A DNA stretch of 64,000 bases from Nocardioides sp. LHD-245 (GCF_030929495.1 NZ_JAVFWN010000014.1:62001-126000), one strand, 5' to 3'. Numbered from the stretch's first letter, positions 31,737 to 40,058 are shown. Numbers and translations: made by a program. The notes: generated by a model from the letters alone, not told the origin.

Positions 31737-32198
31737 ATGAGCCGCGACCTCCAGATCACCTTCGACTGTCACGACCCACGCGCCCTGTCCTCGTTCTGGC
31801 GCGACGTCCTGGGCTACGTCCACCCCGGGCCGCCCGGCGTCCCGCTCGCTCCCGGCGCTGACCCGCTCGCCGCATGGGACTCGTTCCTCGAGCGGATCGG
31901 GGTGCCGGAGGCGGCGCGCAACACCCGCTCGGCGATCGAGGATCCCGACGGCTCCGGGCCACGCGTGTTCTTCCAGCAGGTTCCCGAGAGCAAGTCCGTC
32001 AAGAACCGCGTGCACCTCGACGTCCGGGCCGCGCCCGGTCTGGCGGGGGAGGAGCGGATGGCCGCCCTCGAGGCCGAGTGCGACCGCCTCGTGGCGCTCG
32101 GCGCGACCCGGCTGGCCCGGCACGAGCCCGCGCCGCCGATGGGCGCGGGGCACCTGGTGCTGGCCGACCCGGAGGGCAACGAGTTCTGCCTCGACTGA
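31737..32198 (+). CDS. VOC family protein, glyoxalase-like
   Basis: A 153-residue glyoxalase-like protein (LQITFDCHDPRALSSFWRDVLGY at the N terminus; MGAGHLVLADPEGNEFCLD at the C terminus). The layout is the actinobacterial one-domain VOC protein with a long insertion in the middle. Function unknown. It is divergent from helR; the RAE and a TATACC box lie between them, so rifamycin control of both is possible but not shown. Confidence 0.85.
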   Translation: MSRDLQITFDCHDPRALSSFWRDVLGYVHPGPPGVPLAPGADPLAAWDSFLERIGVPEAARNTRSAIEDPDGSGPRVFFQQVPESKSVKNRVHLDVRAAPGLAGEERMAALEAECDRLVALGATRLARHEPAPPMGAGHLVLADPEGNEFCLD

Positions 32199-32206
32199 GG
32201 GCTCGG

Positions 32207-32212
32207 TAGCGT
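32207..32212 (+). promoter_or_regulatory. -10 box TAGCGT
   Basis: TAGCGT lies 6 bp before the ATG at 32219. Confidence 0.5.
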
Positions 32213-32218
32213 CGCGGC

Positions 32219-32968
32219 ATGCAACGACGTCTGGCGGTGGTGACGGGCGGCAGCCGGGGGATCGGCGCGGCGACGGCGCGGATGCTGGCGGGCTCGGCGT
32301 GGAACGTGCTCCTGACCTATCACTCCGATGACGCCGCCGCCCGTGTCGTGGTCGGGGACTGCCGGGCATCCGGGGCATGGGCCGACGCGATCGCGCTCGA
32401 CGTGAGCGACGAGTCCGCCGTCGAGAGCGCCTTCGCCGCCCTGCCCGACGACGCGGGCCCGCTGCGCGGTCTGGTCAACAACGCCGGGATCGTGGCGCCG
32501 ACCGCCACCGTCGCCGAGCTCCGTGCCGACCGGATCCGGCGGGTCCTCGAGGTCAACGTGCTCGGCTCGCTGCTCTGCTCCCGGGAGGCAGTGCTCCGGA
32601 TGTCGACCGATCGAGGGGGAGCGGGCGGCGCCGTGGTCAACGTGTCCTCCCGCGCTGCCGTGCTCGGCGCGCCCGGCGAGTATGTCGACTACGCCGCGTC
32701 GAAGGCGGCCCTCGACGCCGTCACCCGCGGGCTGGCCGTCGAGACCGCCGAGCAGGGGATCCGGGTCAACAGTGTGCGCCTCGGACTCATCGACACCGAG
32801 ATCCACGCTCGCAACGGCGAGCCGACCCGGCTCGCCCGGCTCGCGCCGGCGGTGCCGATGGGCCGCCCCGGCACCACCGCCGAGGCAGCCGCGGCCATCT
32901 GCTGGCTGCTGGACGACGCGTCGTCGTACACGACCGGTGCGGTGCTCGACGTGGCGGGCGGCCGGTGA
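32219..32968 (+). CDS. SDR family oxidoreductase (FabG-like)
   Basis: A 249-residue classical short-chain dehydrogenase: VVTGGSRGIGAATAR for cofactor binding, LVNNAGIV, a Ser in VVNVSSRAAVLG, and YAASK (Tyr-x-x-x-Lys). The C-terminal GAVLDVAGG is typical. Likely an NAD(P)H-linked carbonyl reductase with an unknown substrate. It follows the VOC gene with its own promoter box. Confidence 0.92.
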   Translation: MQRRLAVVTGGSRGIGAATARMLAGSAWNVLLTYHSDDAAARVVVGDCRASGAWADAIALDVSDESAVESAFAALPDDAGPLRGLVNNAGIVAPTATVAELRADRIRRVLEVNVLGSLLCSREAVLRMSTDRGGAGGAVVNVSSRAAVLGAPGEYVDYAASKAALDAVTRGLAVETAEQGIRVNSVRLGLIDTEIHARNGEPTRLARLAPAVPMGRPGTTAEAAAAICWLLDDASSYTTGAVLDVAGGR

Positions 32969-33012
32969 GGGGCGTGTCGGTTTCCTTCAAGCCGCCGGTC
33001 GGCGCCGCTCGG

Positions 33013-33106
33013 TAGCCTCGCCGGGATCACGGGGCACGGGTCCCTGACGATCGACGACGACGGCACCCACCGGGTCGCCCTCACGTACGCACTGCCGGTC
33101 TGTCGG
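33013..33106 (+). pseudogene. Possible decayed 5' end of an SRPBCC-type gene
   Basis: A TAGCCT box (33013-33018) is followed after 7 bp by ATC instead of ATG, and then an open frame reading GSLTIDDDGTHRVALTYALP. That reads like the opening of an SRPBCC/AHSA1-type protein. The frame then runs into antisense of the next gene. This looks like a truncated gene whose start codon has also changed; the remnant is too short to be certain. Confidence 0.3.
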
Positions 33107-33859
33107 CTATCCGACGGGGGCGACCCAGACCTTCTCGCCGAGGACCCGGCCGCGGGCGTCGAGGAAGCTCAGCGTCACCTGCGGCACTCCGACCGCCTCG
33201 GGCAGCGCGGTGCCGTACCCGTGCGAGTCCGGCCGCACGGGCAGCATCCGGTCGACTCCGGGCGCCCGGACCCGCACCTGGGTGGCGCTCGGCCACGGCG
33301 AGATGCCGTACAGGATCGGCTCGCTGTCGGTGAAGTAGCCGCCGAACTGCTCAGGGGAGGTCAGCTCCTGGGGCGGGACGTCGTCCCCGGCCCAGATCGT
33401 TCCGCCGCAGCCGTACTCGAGTTCCTGCTTCGTCGGCGTGCCGGTGCCGTCCCAGACGCCGTCGCTCATCGCGTAGCAGACCTTCCCGGTCGAGGAGGTC
33501 GCCACCCAGAAGGCGAACACGCCGTGGCCGGTGTCGAACTGCGCGACCAGCGCGGGCTCGTCGAGCTTCCCGAGGCCGTTGCCGGTCGTGTTCGGCTGGT
33601 GGGCGAAGTCCTCGATCACGCTGGACACGACCTCGGTCGGACCACCGATCGCGACGGCCGTGGCGGCGCCCACGGTCGAGAACGCCAGGCCCAGCCCGAT
33701 GGCGGTACGACGGCGGGCGCGGCGGCGCCGTACCCGGGCGTCGGTGGAGGTGACGAGGGGGTCCCGGTCCTCGGCGAGGATCCGGGCGAGCGCCGCCTCG
33801 GACCAGTCCGGATCGAGGGGGAGGGGAGCGGGGGCGAGGGCAGTGATCGGGTCGGTCAT
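33107..33859 (-). CDS. Membrane-anchored partner of ECF sigma factor (putative anti-sigma-like)
   Basis: A 250-residue protein with a short cytoplasmic N terminus (residues 1-50, Arg-rich near 43-52), one membrane helix (AIGLGLAFSTVGAATAVAIGG, about 53-73) and a large outer domain with no family I recognise. Its ATG overlaps the sigma-factor stop by four bases, the arrangement of sigma/anti-sigma pairs. It lacks an obvious HxxxCxxC zinc motif, so anti-sigma function is inferred from position only. Confidence 0.7.
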   Translation of the reverse strand: MTDPITALAPAPLPLDPDWSEAALARILAEDRDPLVTSTDARVRRRRARRRTAIGLGLAFSTVGAATAVAIGGPTEVVSSVIEDFAHQPNTTGNGLGKLDEPALVAQFDTGHGVFAFWVATSSTGKVCYAMSDGVWDGTGTPTKQELEYGCGGTIWAGDDVPPQELTSPEQFGGYFTDSEPILYGISPWPSATQVRVRAPGVDRMLPVRPDSHGYGTALPEAVGVPQVTLSFLDARGRVLGEKVWVAPVG

Positions 33860-34401
33860 CGGAGGCCACCTTCGGTCAGGGGTCGGTGCGGGCGGGCGGT
33901 GCGTGGCTCCGCCGGGGACGTGAGGTCATGCAGGGCGGCGCGAGCGCGGTGGGCGCGGACCCGGAAGGTGCCCGGCCGGATTCCGAGGACATCGGCCGCG
34001 GCGTCGGGCGTCAGGCCGTCCCACGCGACCAGCAGCAGCGCCTCGCGCTGGTCGTCGGGCAGCGCCGCGAGCGCCTCGAGGGCGGCCATCCGATCGGTCG
34101 CGAGCAGGCCGGCATCCTCACCGGTGCGCGCCGCGGCGTCGAGCAGCCGCAATCGGTCGTGCAGCGCCGTGCGCCGGCGGGTGGAGCGCCGGCTGTTGCC
34201 GACGACCCTGCGGGCCGCCGCGATCAGCCAGGCGATCGGCGGGCGCGGCACGTCGTCCCAACGGCGCCAGGCCTGCACGAAGGTCTCGGCGACGACGTCC
34301 TGAACGTCGTCGGGCGGCACGTGGCGGCGTACGTAGGCCGCGACGCGTGGGCCGTCGCGGCGCCACGCCTCGCTGAACTCGGCGTCATCGGAGGTGCTCA
34401 T
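33856..34401 (-). CDS. ECF (SigE-type) RNA polymerase sigma factor
   Basis: A 181-residue extracytoplasmic-function sigma factor: region 2 (DVQDVVAETFVQAWRRWDDVP, residues about 32-52) and region 4 (LPDDQREALLLVAWDGLTPDAAADVLGIRPGTFRVRAHRARA, about 115-156). It would direct transcription of a stress regulon. A GGTAACACCGGG stretch about 50 bp upstream could be its own -35, but no matching -10 is clear. It overlaps its putative membrane partner by four bases. Confidence 0.92.
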   Translation of the reverse strand: MSTSDDAEFSEAWRRDGPRVAAYVRRHVPPDDVQDVVAETFVQAWRRWDDVPRPPIAWLIAAARRVVGNSRRSTRRRTALHDRLRLLDAAARTGEDAGLLATDRMAALEALAALPDDQREALLLVAWDGLTPDAAADVLGIRPGTFRVRAHRARAALHDLTSPAEPRTARPHRPLTEGGLR

Positions 34402-34487
34402 GTCCTAGTAGTGTCCGGCTCCCTCCCGGTGTTACCGGCACCACGCGCCGGTTCCGCTCCCGGCGCGGGCAGAGCAGGCCGGGTACG

Positions 34488-34493
34488 TACGAT
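34488..34493 (+). promoter_or_regulatory. -10 box TACGAT
   Basis: TACGAT lies 6 bp before the GTG at 34500. Confidence 0.5.
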
Positions 34494-34499
34494 GGCCGA

Positions 34500-35069
34500 G
34501 TGCGGCGCCCTCTCGTCATGACGATCGCGCTGCTCGCGATCCTCGCCGGCGGAGCCGGGTGGCTCCGGGCGGAGCGCGGCGCCGGAGACCCCGCCGACCG
34601 GCCGGGCGCGAGCGACCTGCTGGGCTGGCGCGAGGTCGACGGCGTCCCGTGGCCGCAGCTGCCGAGCGTGACCCCTGTCGACTCCTCCCCGGACGACCTG
34701 CCCGCCAGCGGCACCGTGCTGGTGAACTTCTGGGCGTCCACCTGCGGTCCCTGCCGCGACGAGATGCCGATGCTCCAGCGCCTGGCCGGCACGGGCCGGG
34801 TCCCGGTCGTCGGGGTCTCCCGGGACCTCGACGACGACAGTGCCCGCGCCGCTCTCGACGAGTTCGGGGTGTCGTACCCGAACTTCCGCGACCGGGACGG
34901 CCACCTTGCGGAGGCACTGGCCGACGTCGTCCCCTTCAACGGCGTGCCGTCGACCGTGCTGGTCGTCGACGGCCGGATCCGGTGGGCCCACATCGGCGAC
35001 TTCGACAGCTACGACGAGCTGGTGCGCGACGTCGACGCGCGCGTGGCCGGGGGAGCGCCGGGTCGCTGA
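34500..35069 (+). CDS. TlpA/ResA-like thioredoxin-fold thiol oxidoreductase
   Basis: A 189-residue exported protein: a hydrophobic N-terminal segment (VMTIALLAILAGGAGWL) anchors or exports it, followed by a thioredoxin fold with the active site WASTCGPCRDEMP (Cys-Gly-Pro-Cys, residues about 82-85) and the cis-Pro loop FNGVPSTVLV. It probably reduces or isomerises disulfides outside the cell, for example in cytochrome maturation. No cytochrome genes are nearby. Confidence 0.9.
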   Translation: MRRPLVMTIALLAILAGGAGWLRAERGAGDPADRPGASDLLGWREVDGVPWPQLPSVTPVDSSPDDLPASGTVLVNFWASTCGPCRDEMPMLQRLAGTGRVPVVGVSRDLDDDSARAALDEFGVSYPNFRDRDGHLAEALADVVPFNGVPSTVLVVDGRIRWAHIGDFDSYDELVRDVDARVAGGAPGR

Positions 35070-35117
35070 GCCGAGCGCCGGCGATGTGGCTGAGCCGGGG
35101 GAGAGCCGCGCACGCCG

Positions 35118-35123
35118 TACAGT
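35118..35123 (+). promoter_or_regulatory. -10 box TACAGT
   Basis: TACAGT lies 8 bp before the GTG at 35132. Confidence 0.4.
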
Positions 35124-35131
35124 CCGACCTC

Positions 35132-35593
35132 GTGGACCTTCACGCCGCCGGGGCCTACCGACGCACCCGGGCCCAGCGGGCGAGCCCCTGGCTCTCCTGG
35201 TCACGACCGGACCGCGCGTTCTTCGCCTCGGGGGCGTGCCACATCCTGGCGTGGACCTGTCGCGAGCTGCACCCGAGCGAGCCGATCGGCATCGCGGCGC
35301 TGCGCGCCACCGGCGCCGAGCAGGTGTTCCACGCCTTCGCGACCTGGGGCGCCTGGGCGTTCGACCACAGCGGCTGGCACCCGGCGGACGCCCTCGTCGG
35401 CGTGAACCAGGACTTCGCCGGCCACGCGATCGAGCGCGTCGAGATCACCACCGACCTGGCGACCTTCTGCCGACAGCACCGCCACCGGATGCCGCACCAG
35501 TACCACGACGACCCGCGCCCCCGGGCCCGTGACTACGTCCGCCGGTTCGAGCCGCCGTGGCCGGCGGCGACAGCAGGGGAGCACGACCGATGA
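35132..35593 (+). CDS. Conserved hypothetical protein
   Basis: A 153-residue soluble protein rich in His and Trp (GACHILAWTCRELHP, FATWGAWAFDHSGWHPADALV, CRQHRHRMPHQYHDD). No family recognised. The GTG at 35132 is chosen because the frame upstream is only read-through antisense-like sequence and a TACAGT box lies 8 bp before it. No membrane segment or signal peptide. Confidence 0.65.
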   Translation: MDLHAAGAYRRTRAQRASPWLSWSRPDRAFFASGACHILAWTCRELHPSEPIGIAALRATGAEQVFHAFATWGAWAFDHSGWHPADALVGVNQDFAGHAIERVEITTDLATFCRQHRHRMPHQYHDDPRPRARDYVRRFEPPWPAATAGEHDR

Positions 35594-35644
35594 GTTCGCG
35601 GCGCCCGGCCGGTCCTCTCGGGTGACCCCAGGAAGGAGCACACC

Positions 35645-36214
35645 GTGCGGAAGCTGACCTTCGCCATGAACGTGAGTCTGGACGGCTACGTCGCCGCACC
35701 CGGCGACGATCTCGGTTGGAGCGTACCGAGTGACGAGCTGTTCCAGTGGTGGTCCGATCGGGTCGCCGCGACGAGTCTGGCGCTGTACGGGCGCAGGCTC
35801 TGGGACACGATGAGCTCGCACTGGCCGACAGCCGACCAACAGCCCGACGCCACCGAGGCGGAGCGCGAGTACGCCCGTCGCTGGCGCGCCATGCCCAAGG
35901 CGGTGTTCTCCTCGACGACCCGTACGGTGGACTGGAACAGCCGTCTGGTCACCGGCGACGCGGTCGCCGAGATCACCCGGCTCAAGGCCGAGGACGGCGG
36001 CCCGATGGACATCGCCGGCGCCACGCTGGCCGCGACGGCCATGCGGGCCGGACTGATCGACGAGTACGTGCTCGCCACCGCGCCGGTCCTGGTCGGCGGC
36101 GGCACGCCGTTCTTCACGGTCCTGGACGACCGGGTGCACCTCGACCTGGTCGAGACCCGGGTGTTCTCCAACGGCGTGGTCCTGACCAGGTACCGGCGGC
36201 GGCACGCTCTTTGA
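35645..36214 (+). CDS. Dihydrofolate reductase-fold protein (RibD C-terminal type)
   Basis: A 189-residue member of the DHFR/RibD-C superfamily: LTFAMNVSLDGYVAAPGDDLGW at the start, then SLALYGRRLWDTM and the nucleotide-binding GGPMDIAGATLAATAMRAGLIDEYVL segment. Such stand-alone proteins are NADPH-binding and their substrates are mostly unknown. A strong AGGAAGGAG site 7 bp before the GTG fixes the start, one of the few canonical ribosome binding sites in this part of the window. Confidence 0.9.
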   Translation: MRKLTFAMNVSLDGYVAAPGDDLGWSVPSDELFQWWSDRVAATSLALYGRRLWDTMSSHWPTADQQPDATEAEREYARRWRAMPKAVFSSTTRTVDWNSRLVTGDAVAEITRLKAEDGGPMDIAGATLAATAMRAGLIDEYVLATAPVLVGGGTPFFTVLDDRVHLDLVETRVFSNGVVLTRYRRRHAL

Positions 36215-36288
36215 AAGTGGCTCACCTGGTCGAGGACCTCGATCATCGCACCGTCCCCCTGACGCGTCGCCCGATCGGGCGCGTTCGA

Positions 36289-36294
36289 TAGCGT
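36289..36294 (+). promoter_or_regulatory. -10 box TAGCGT
   Basis: TAGCGT lies 8 bp before the ATG at 36303. Confidence 0.4.
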
Positions 36295-36302
36295 CAGCCG
36301 GC

Positions 36303-36866
36303 ATGGTGCGCCTTCGTCAACAGTCCAGGTTCCGGGTGTCACAACCTACGAGCCGCCCTACACAGGCAGCCCTGGCGGTCTTCATGCTGGTCGGCACTGC
36401 CGCCTGTGGCGACACCCAGGACGGCGACGGCGCCGATGGCGGCCCGGACCCGGACGCCACAGCATCGCCCTCGACGGAGTCCTCTGCAGAGCCCACGACG
36501 GATCGGTCCGGGGCCACCCAGAGTCCGGAGGAGAGCTTTCGTGCCTGGCTGGTCGCGAGCCGGAAGCCTGACGCCGCCCTGGCCTGCACCTACCTGACGT
36601 CCGGCCTGGTCGAGAAGATGATCGCCGAGCTGGCGACCAGCGGCCTGGCCAGCGTGTCGAGCTGCGAGGAGCTCACCGAGCTGAGCGCCGCACTGTTCAA
36701 GGCCGCCGGGACGGACGCCGAGGTCGTCGTGGACACCAGGGAACAGGGTCCGAGCCACGCCGAGCTGTGGGTCGAGTACGTCAGTAGCGGGAAGTGCGGC
36801 ACGGTCGACATGGTCCCGTCCGGCGGACAATGGGTGATGACCGAGCAGTCTGAGGTTCGCTGCTGA
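36303..36866 (+). CDS. Hypothetical lipoprotein
   Basis: A 187-residue product with a basic N terminus, a hydrophobic stretch and a lipobox VGTAAC (Cys about residue 35), then an acidic low-complexity linker (DGDGADGGPDPDATASPS) and a globular domain from about residue 78. Likely anchored on the outer membrane face. Family not recognised. Two cysteine pairs in the domain could form disulfides. Confidence 0.75.
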   Translation: MVRLRQQSRFRVSQPTSRPTQAALAVFMLVGTAACGDTQDGDGADGGPDPDATASPSTESSAEPTTDRSGATQSPEESFRAWLVASRKPDAALACTYLTSGLVEKMIAELATSGLASVSSCEELTELSAALFKAAGTDAEVVVDTREQGPSHAELWVEYVSSGKCGTVDMVPSGGQWVMTEQSEVRC

Positions 36867-36994
36867 GCGATGCCCGCGCGGAGAGCGCCTCCAGGAGTTC
36901 GAACACGGCAGTTCGGCCCGCAAACCCACCGCTTCCAGGGACTCTCCTCGACATCGGGGTTTAAGCACGGGCAGCGTGCGATAGGAAACTGGGC

Positions 36995-38134
36995 ATGCGT
37001 GCTCGACTCCTCACCTCGTTGATCTCCGTCGCGGGCATCGCGCTCGCCGGATCGGTAGCCGCGGCACCTGCCGCACGCGCTGACGGGAAGGTGATCGCCG
37101 CATCCGGGATCCTGAAGAGGGTCGAACCGCCGGCCACCGACAACGCCGCCCGCCAACTGGTGCAGACCAGCGTTCGCCTCGTCTTCGACCAGAACCGCGC
37201 CACAGCGACAGTCGTGCTTGCGGGCTCGCCGACTACTGGCGCCGACCAGGCGACACTCCGACTCACCGTCGGCGAGAGCGTCCCCGGCGGCTGCGACGGA
37301 CCCGCGTACGCGACGCCGACCGTCGGAGACACCGATGTTGAGTGGCAGCGCACCGGACCGACGACGTACGTCCTTGACTGGAGCGGCGTGTACCTGGACG
37401 ACGACTACGACTGCGCCGCCGTCGAGTTGGTCGGCTCGGGCACTCGGTACGACTACCTGTTCGGCACTCTCGTCCCCGAGCACGCCCAGCCGGCGCTCCA
37501 GGTGGACTCGACCACCCTGCTCGGCAAGCCGAAGCTCAACCTGGTGCCCGGCGTCTGGACGAAGATCGACGTCGACGTTCGCAACACCGGTCAGGGGATC
37601 GCGAGCCAGGTGGTCGTGCAGGGGAGGGGCAAGGGTCTCAAAGTGAAGAGCGCGACAGTGCCGTACGACATCTACCCCGGCTCCACCGGCACCGCGAAGC
37701 TGACCGTCAAGCTCAAGAAGAAGCGCAAGACCAAGCTGGTGGTCACAGTCCTCAGCGGTGTGGCGCGGGCGACGGCCAACGCGAAGGTGAAGCCGGCTCA
37801 GGCGCCGTCTCGGCTGCGCGCCGGGACGTACCGCAGCAAGGACAAGAGCGTGACCTTCCGCGTCAAGGGCAACAAGGTGGTCGGCTTCCGGGTCCGGACC
37901 CAGACGACGTGCGGCGGTTACCCGAACCCGTTCACGTACACCACGAACTGGTACGACATGCCGACGTTCAAGCTCCCGAAGTCCGGCATCGTCGATGTCA
38001 CCGACCGGGGCGACCTCTACTCCGCCACCCTGGGCGGACGGGCGTCCGGCAAGAAGGTCAAGGCGACCTTCCGCTACAGCGGCCCCGACCGGTGCCGCGC
38101 CACGAAGGAGTTCACCGCCAAGCGAATCGGCTGA
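36995..38134 (+). CDS. Secreted protein with CARDB-like domain
   Basis: A 379-residue exported protein. A signal peptide ends near AAPAARADG (about residue 30). Residues about 170-265 look like a CARDB/NEW3-type beta sandwich (KIDVDVRNTGQGIASQVVVQ, STGTAKLTVKLKKKRKTKLVV). The C-terminal domain (about 275-378) has a second beta-rich fold with two cysteines. Function unknown, probably adhesion or scaffold. A GATAGGAAA stretch lies just before the start. Confidence 0.75.
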   Translation: MRARLLTSLISVAGIALAGSVAAAPAARADGKVIAASGILKRVEPPATDNAARQLVQTSVRLVFDQNRATATVVLAGSPTTGADQATLRLTVGESVPGGCDGPAYATPTVGDTDVEWQRTGPTTYVLDWSGVYLDDDYDCAAVELVGSGTRYDYLFGTLVPEHAQPALQVDSTTLLGKPKLNLVPGVWTKIDVDVRNTGQGIASQVVVQGRGKGLKVKSATVPYDIYPGSTGTAKLTVKLKKKRKTKLVVTVLSGVARATANAKVKPAQAPSRLRAGTYRSKDKSVTFRVKGNKVVGFRVRTQTTCGGYPNPFTYTTNWYDMPTFKLPKSGIVDVTDRGDLYSATLGGRASGKKVKATFRYSGPDRCRATKEFTAKRIG

Positions 38135-38633
38135 CACCCGTGATCCGGCGGCCGCCCACGTGCCGGTGAGCCGTACGAGGGGCTTCGGGAGGCGTGCTGC
38201 AACTCCCGGGTGAGTAATCGCCGATAAGTGACATTATGTCATGTTACGTCGGCGTACTGCACAGACGAAGCACTCCGCACATCCTGAACCACTGCCTCTC
38301 TGGAGGTGCCGACCAACCGCGGGGGTCCACTTCGCCGAACCATTCAGCCGCGGCGAGCTTTGTCTGCTCCGACGTGGCCCGGAGAATCTGAGGCGTTTCG
38401 GCCGGTCCGGCCTACGGCTCCTTGAACACGTCGCGGTCGCCGACGCGGCGCCACCGACACCGCAGCTCGCCGTCGACAGTGCCGCGGAGCCGCAAAGCGG
38501 CATTACCGCAAGACGGCCGCCGGTAACGGTTGTGTCATTCTCCAGTCTGGGTGATGCACCGGATGAATCACCGGTGTCTCCCCGACCCCACTCCCCGCTC
38601 GGCGCGGCCGAACCCCGGCCCGACCTGCGGAAA
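38135..38633. other. Gene-free stretch with a 13-bp palindrome
   Basis: About 500 bp between two convergent genes. Open frames here have unnatural composition and are not genes. It holds TGACAT-T-ATGTCA (38231-38243), a perfect palindrome in unusually AT-rich sequence for this genome, and a CACCGG/CCGGTG hairpin at 38557-38576 that may end transcription. The base composition differs from its surroundings, so it may be a relic of an old insertion. Confidence 0.4.
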
Positions 38634-39215
38634 TCAGGTTCCGATCCTCCCGTCGATCCCCTCGCGCAGCAGGTCGGCGTGTCCGCAGTGCTGGGCATAC
38701 TCGGTGATCATTCGGAGCACCAACCAGCGCAGGTCGACATCTTCGTACCAATCCAGTGGACGGGCGGTGTCGTCGAGCTCGTGGGCGCCAAGGATCTCGC
38801 GGGAGACGGCGCACTCGTGGCGCCAGGTCTCCAGGTCGGCGACGAAGTCGGCATCCGTCGGCAGGTCGAAGTCGAGGTTGGGATTCTCGTCCGTGAAGAA
38901 GAGGTAGGGCACATCGCGTCGCTCGAAGTTCTGCTGGAACCACCAGCGTTCACACCCGGCGAGGTGGCGGACCAGGCCTTGGAGCGACAACGTCGATGGC
39001 GGCATGGACCTGGCCCGCGCCTGTTCCGGAGTCAGGCCGCGACACTTCATCTCCACCGTCGCCCGGTAGTAGTCCAGATATGCCGCGAGCGCCTCACGCT
39101 CACCGGCCACGCGGGGGATGCGCGGACGGTTATCGTCGGCCCACTTGGGCGAGAAGGCGTCGTCCGCCAGGCCGGACTCCGACCCGACAGCGGGCTCCCC
39201 GGAGTTGTCGCTCAT
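38634..39215 (-). CDS. DinB superfamily protein (DUF664)
   Basis: A 193-residue DinB-type four-helix protein of the DUF664 group: LAAYLDYYRATVEMKCRGLTPEQARARSMPPSTLSLQGLVRHLAGCERWWF and, near the C terminus, EYAQHCGHADLLREGIDGR with the metal-binding histidines. It is a paralogue of the gene at 41890, with the same C-terminal signature. Reaction unknown; relatives are thiol-dependent transferases. A CAGGGT hexamer sits 7 bp before the ATG. Confidence 0.88.
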   Translation of the reverse strand: MSDNSGEPAVGSESGLADDAFSPKWADDNRPRIPRVAGEREALAAYLDYYRATVEMKCRGLTPEQARARSMPPSTLSLQGLVRHLAGCERWWFQQNFERRDVPYLFFTDENPNLDFDLPTDADFVADLETWRHECAVSREILGAHELDDTARPLDWYEDVDLRWLVLRMITEYAQHCGHADLLREGIDGRIGT

Positions 39216-39252
39216 ACACCGCACCCTGCCATGCCGGCGGCGAAATCCTCGG

Positions 39253-39585
39253 TCACTCCCCTTCGCCCAGCGACTCGGCGACCATCTTGATGGCGGCGAG
39301 GCGGCGGTCCCAGGCCGCTCCGATGTCCTCCAGGACACGCGCGGTGGCGCTGAGCTCGGCACCGAGCGCCCTGAAGCGCAGCTCCCGGCCGGCTCGGTGG
39401 GACTCGACCAGGCCGACGGCCTCCAACGCGACGAGATGCTTGGCGATGGCCTGCCGGCTGAGCGGCAGGATCTCGGCCAGCGCCGAGGCGGAGAGGTCGG
39501 CCCGGCCGAGCCGCTCCAGGATCTGCCACCGCGTCTCGTCACCGAGTGCCGCGCACACGGCCATCACCTGGGCAGGAGCGCTCAT
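39253..39585 (-). CDS. ArsR family transcriptional regulator
   Basis: A 110-residue winged-helix repressor: ALGDETRWQILERLGRADLSASALAEILPLSRQAIAKHLVALEAVGLV is the ArsR DNA-binding core (about residues 9-57). No metal-binding cysteines are seen, so it belongs to the group paired with SRPBCC proteins. Its ATG overlaps the stop of the SRPBCC gene by four bases; a longer start in that gene at 39663 is read-through. Confidence 0.9.
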   Translation of the reverse strand: MSAPAQVMAVCAALGDETRWQILERLGRADLSASALAEILPLSRQAIAKHLVALEAVGLVESHRAGRELRFRALGAELSATARVLEDIGAAWDRRLAAIKMVAESLGEGE

Positions 39586-40058
39586 GCCGCGAGGTCGACC
39601 GTGGGCGCGAATGCGACCAGCTCGGCCAGCTCGGCCCGCCACCCCTCGGAGTTGCTCGCCCACGACGACGTCCGGAAGTCGGCGTCACCCGCCAGCAGGT
39701 CGAAACCGGTCTCGGTCACGGTGAGCCGGGTCCCCCCGGCGATCTCCTCGAGCTCGAACACCACCGTCGTCCGGTTGCCCGCGGACAGGTCGTCGCCCGC
39801 CTCGTTGGCCCAGTGGAAGCCGATCCGAGACGGCTCGTCGATCTCGATCACCTCCACCGGGAACGACACGCCGTGCTCGGTCCAACCGAACCGACCCCGG
39901 CCGCCGGGCCGCACGTCGAGCTCGCACTGGTCACCGAACCAGCGGGCGATCAGCTCGCTCCGGGTGACTGCCGCCCAGACCTGGGCGACAGAGGCCTCGA
40001 TCTCGACGCTGCGGGTGATGCTGACCGCCTCGATCGTGTCCACGCTCTCACTCCTCAT
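39582..40058 (-). CDS. SRPBCC/AHSA1 family protein
   Basis: A 158-residue START-like domain protein (VEIEASVAQVWAAVTRSELIARWFGDQCELD at the N terminus and GWRAELAELVAF at the C terminus). These proteins bind hydrophobic ligands and are commonly co-transcribed with an ArsR repressor. The ATG at 40058 is chosen over 40085 because GAGGAGAG lies 6-13 bp upstream. First gene of the operon behind the operator at 40091. Confidence 0.88.
   Translation of the reverse strand: MRSESVDTIEAVSITRSVEIEASVAQVWAAVTRSELIARWFGDQCELDVRPGGRGRFGWTEHGVSFPVEVIEIDEPSRIGFHWANEAGDDLSAGNRTTVVFELEEIAGGTRLTVTETGFDLLAGDADFRTSSWASNSEGWRAELAELVAFAPTVDLAA

Noticed and set aside
29233..31740. 835-codon plus-strand frame over helR
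   Set aside because: Antisense shadow of the HelD-like gene.
34420..34470. Full ECF promoter before the sigma factor
   Set aside because: A GGTAAC-like -35 is present but no convincing -10 at the right distance, so not listed as a promoter.
38241..39290. 349-codon plus-strand ORF over the DinB gene
   Set aside because: No family resemblance; the minus-strand DinB signature is clear and the upstream part has no codon bias.
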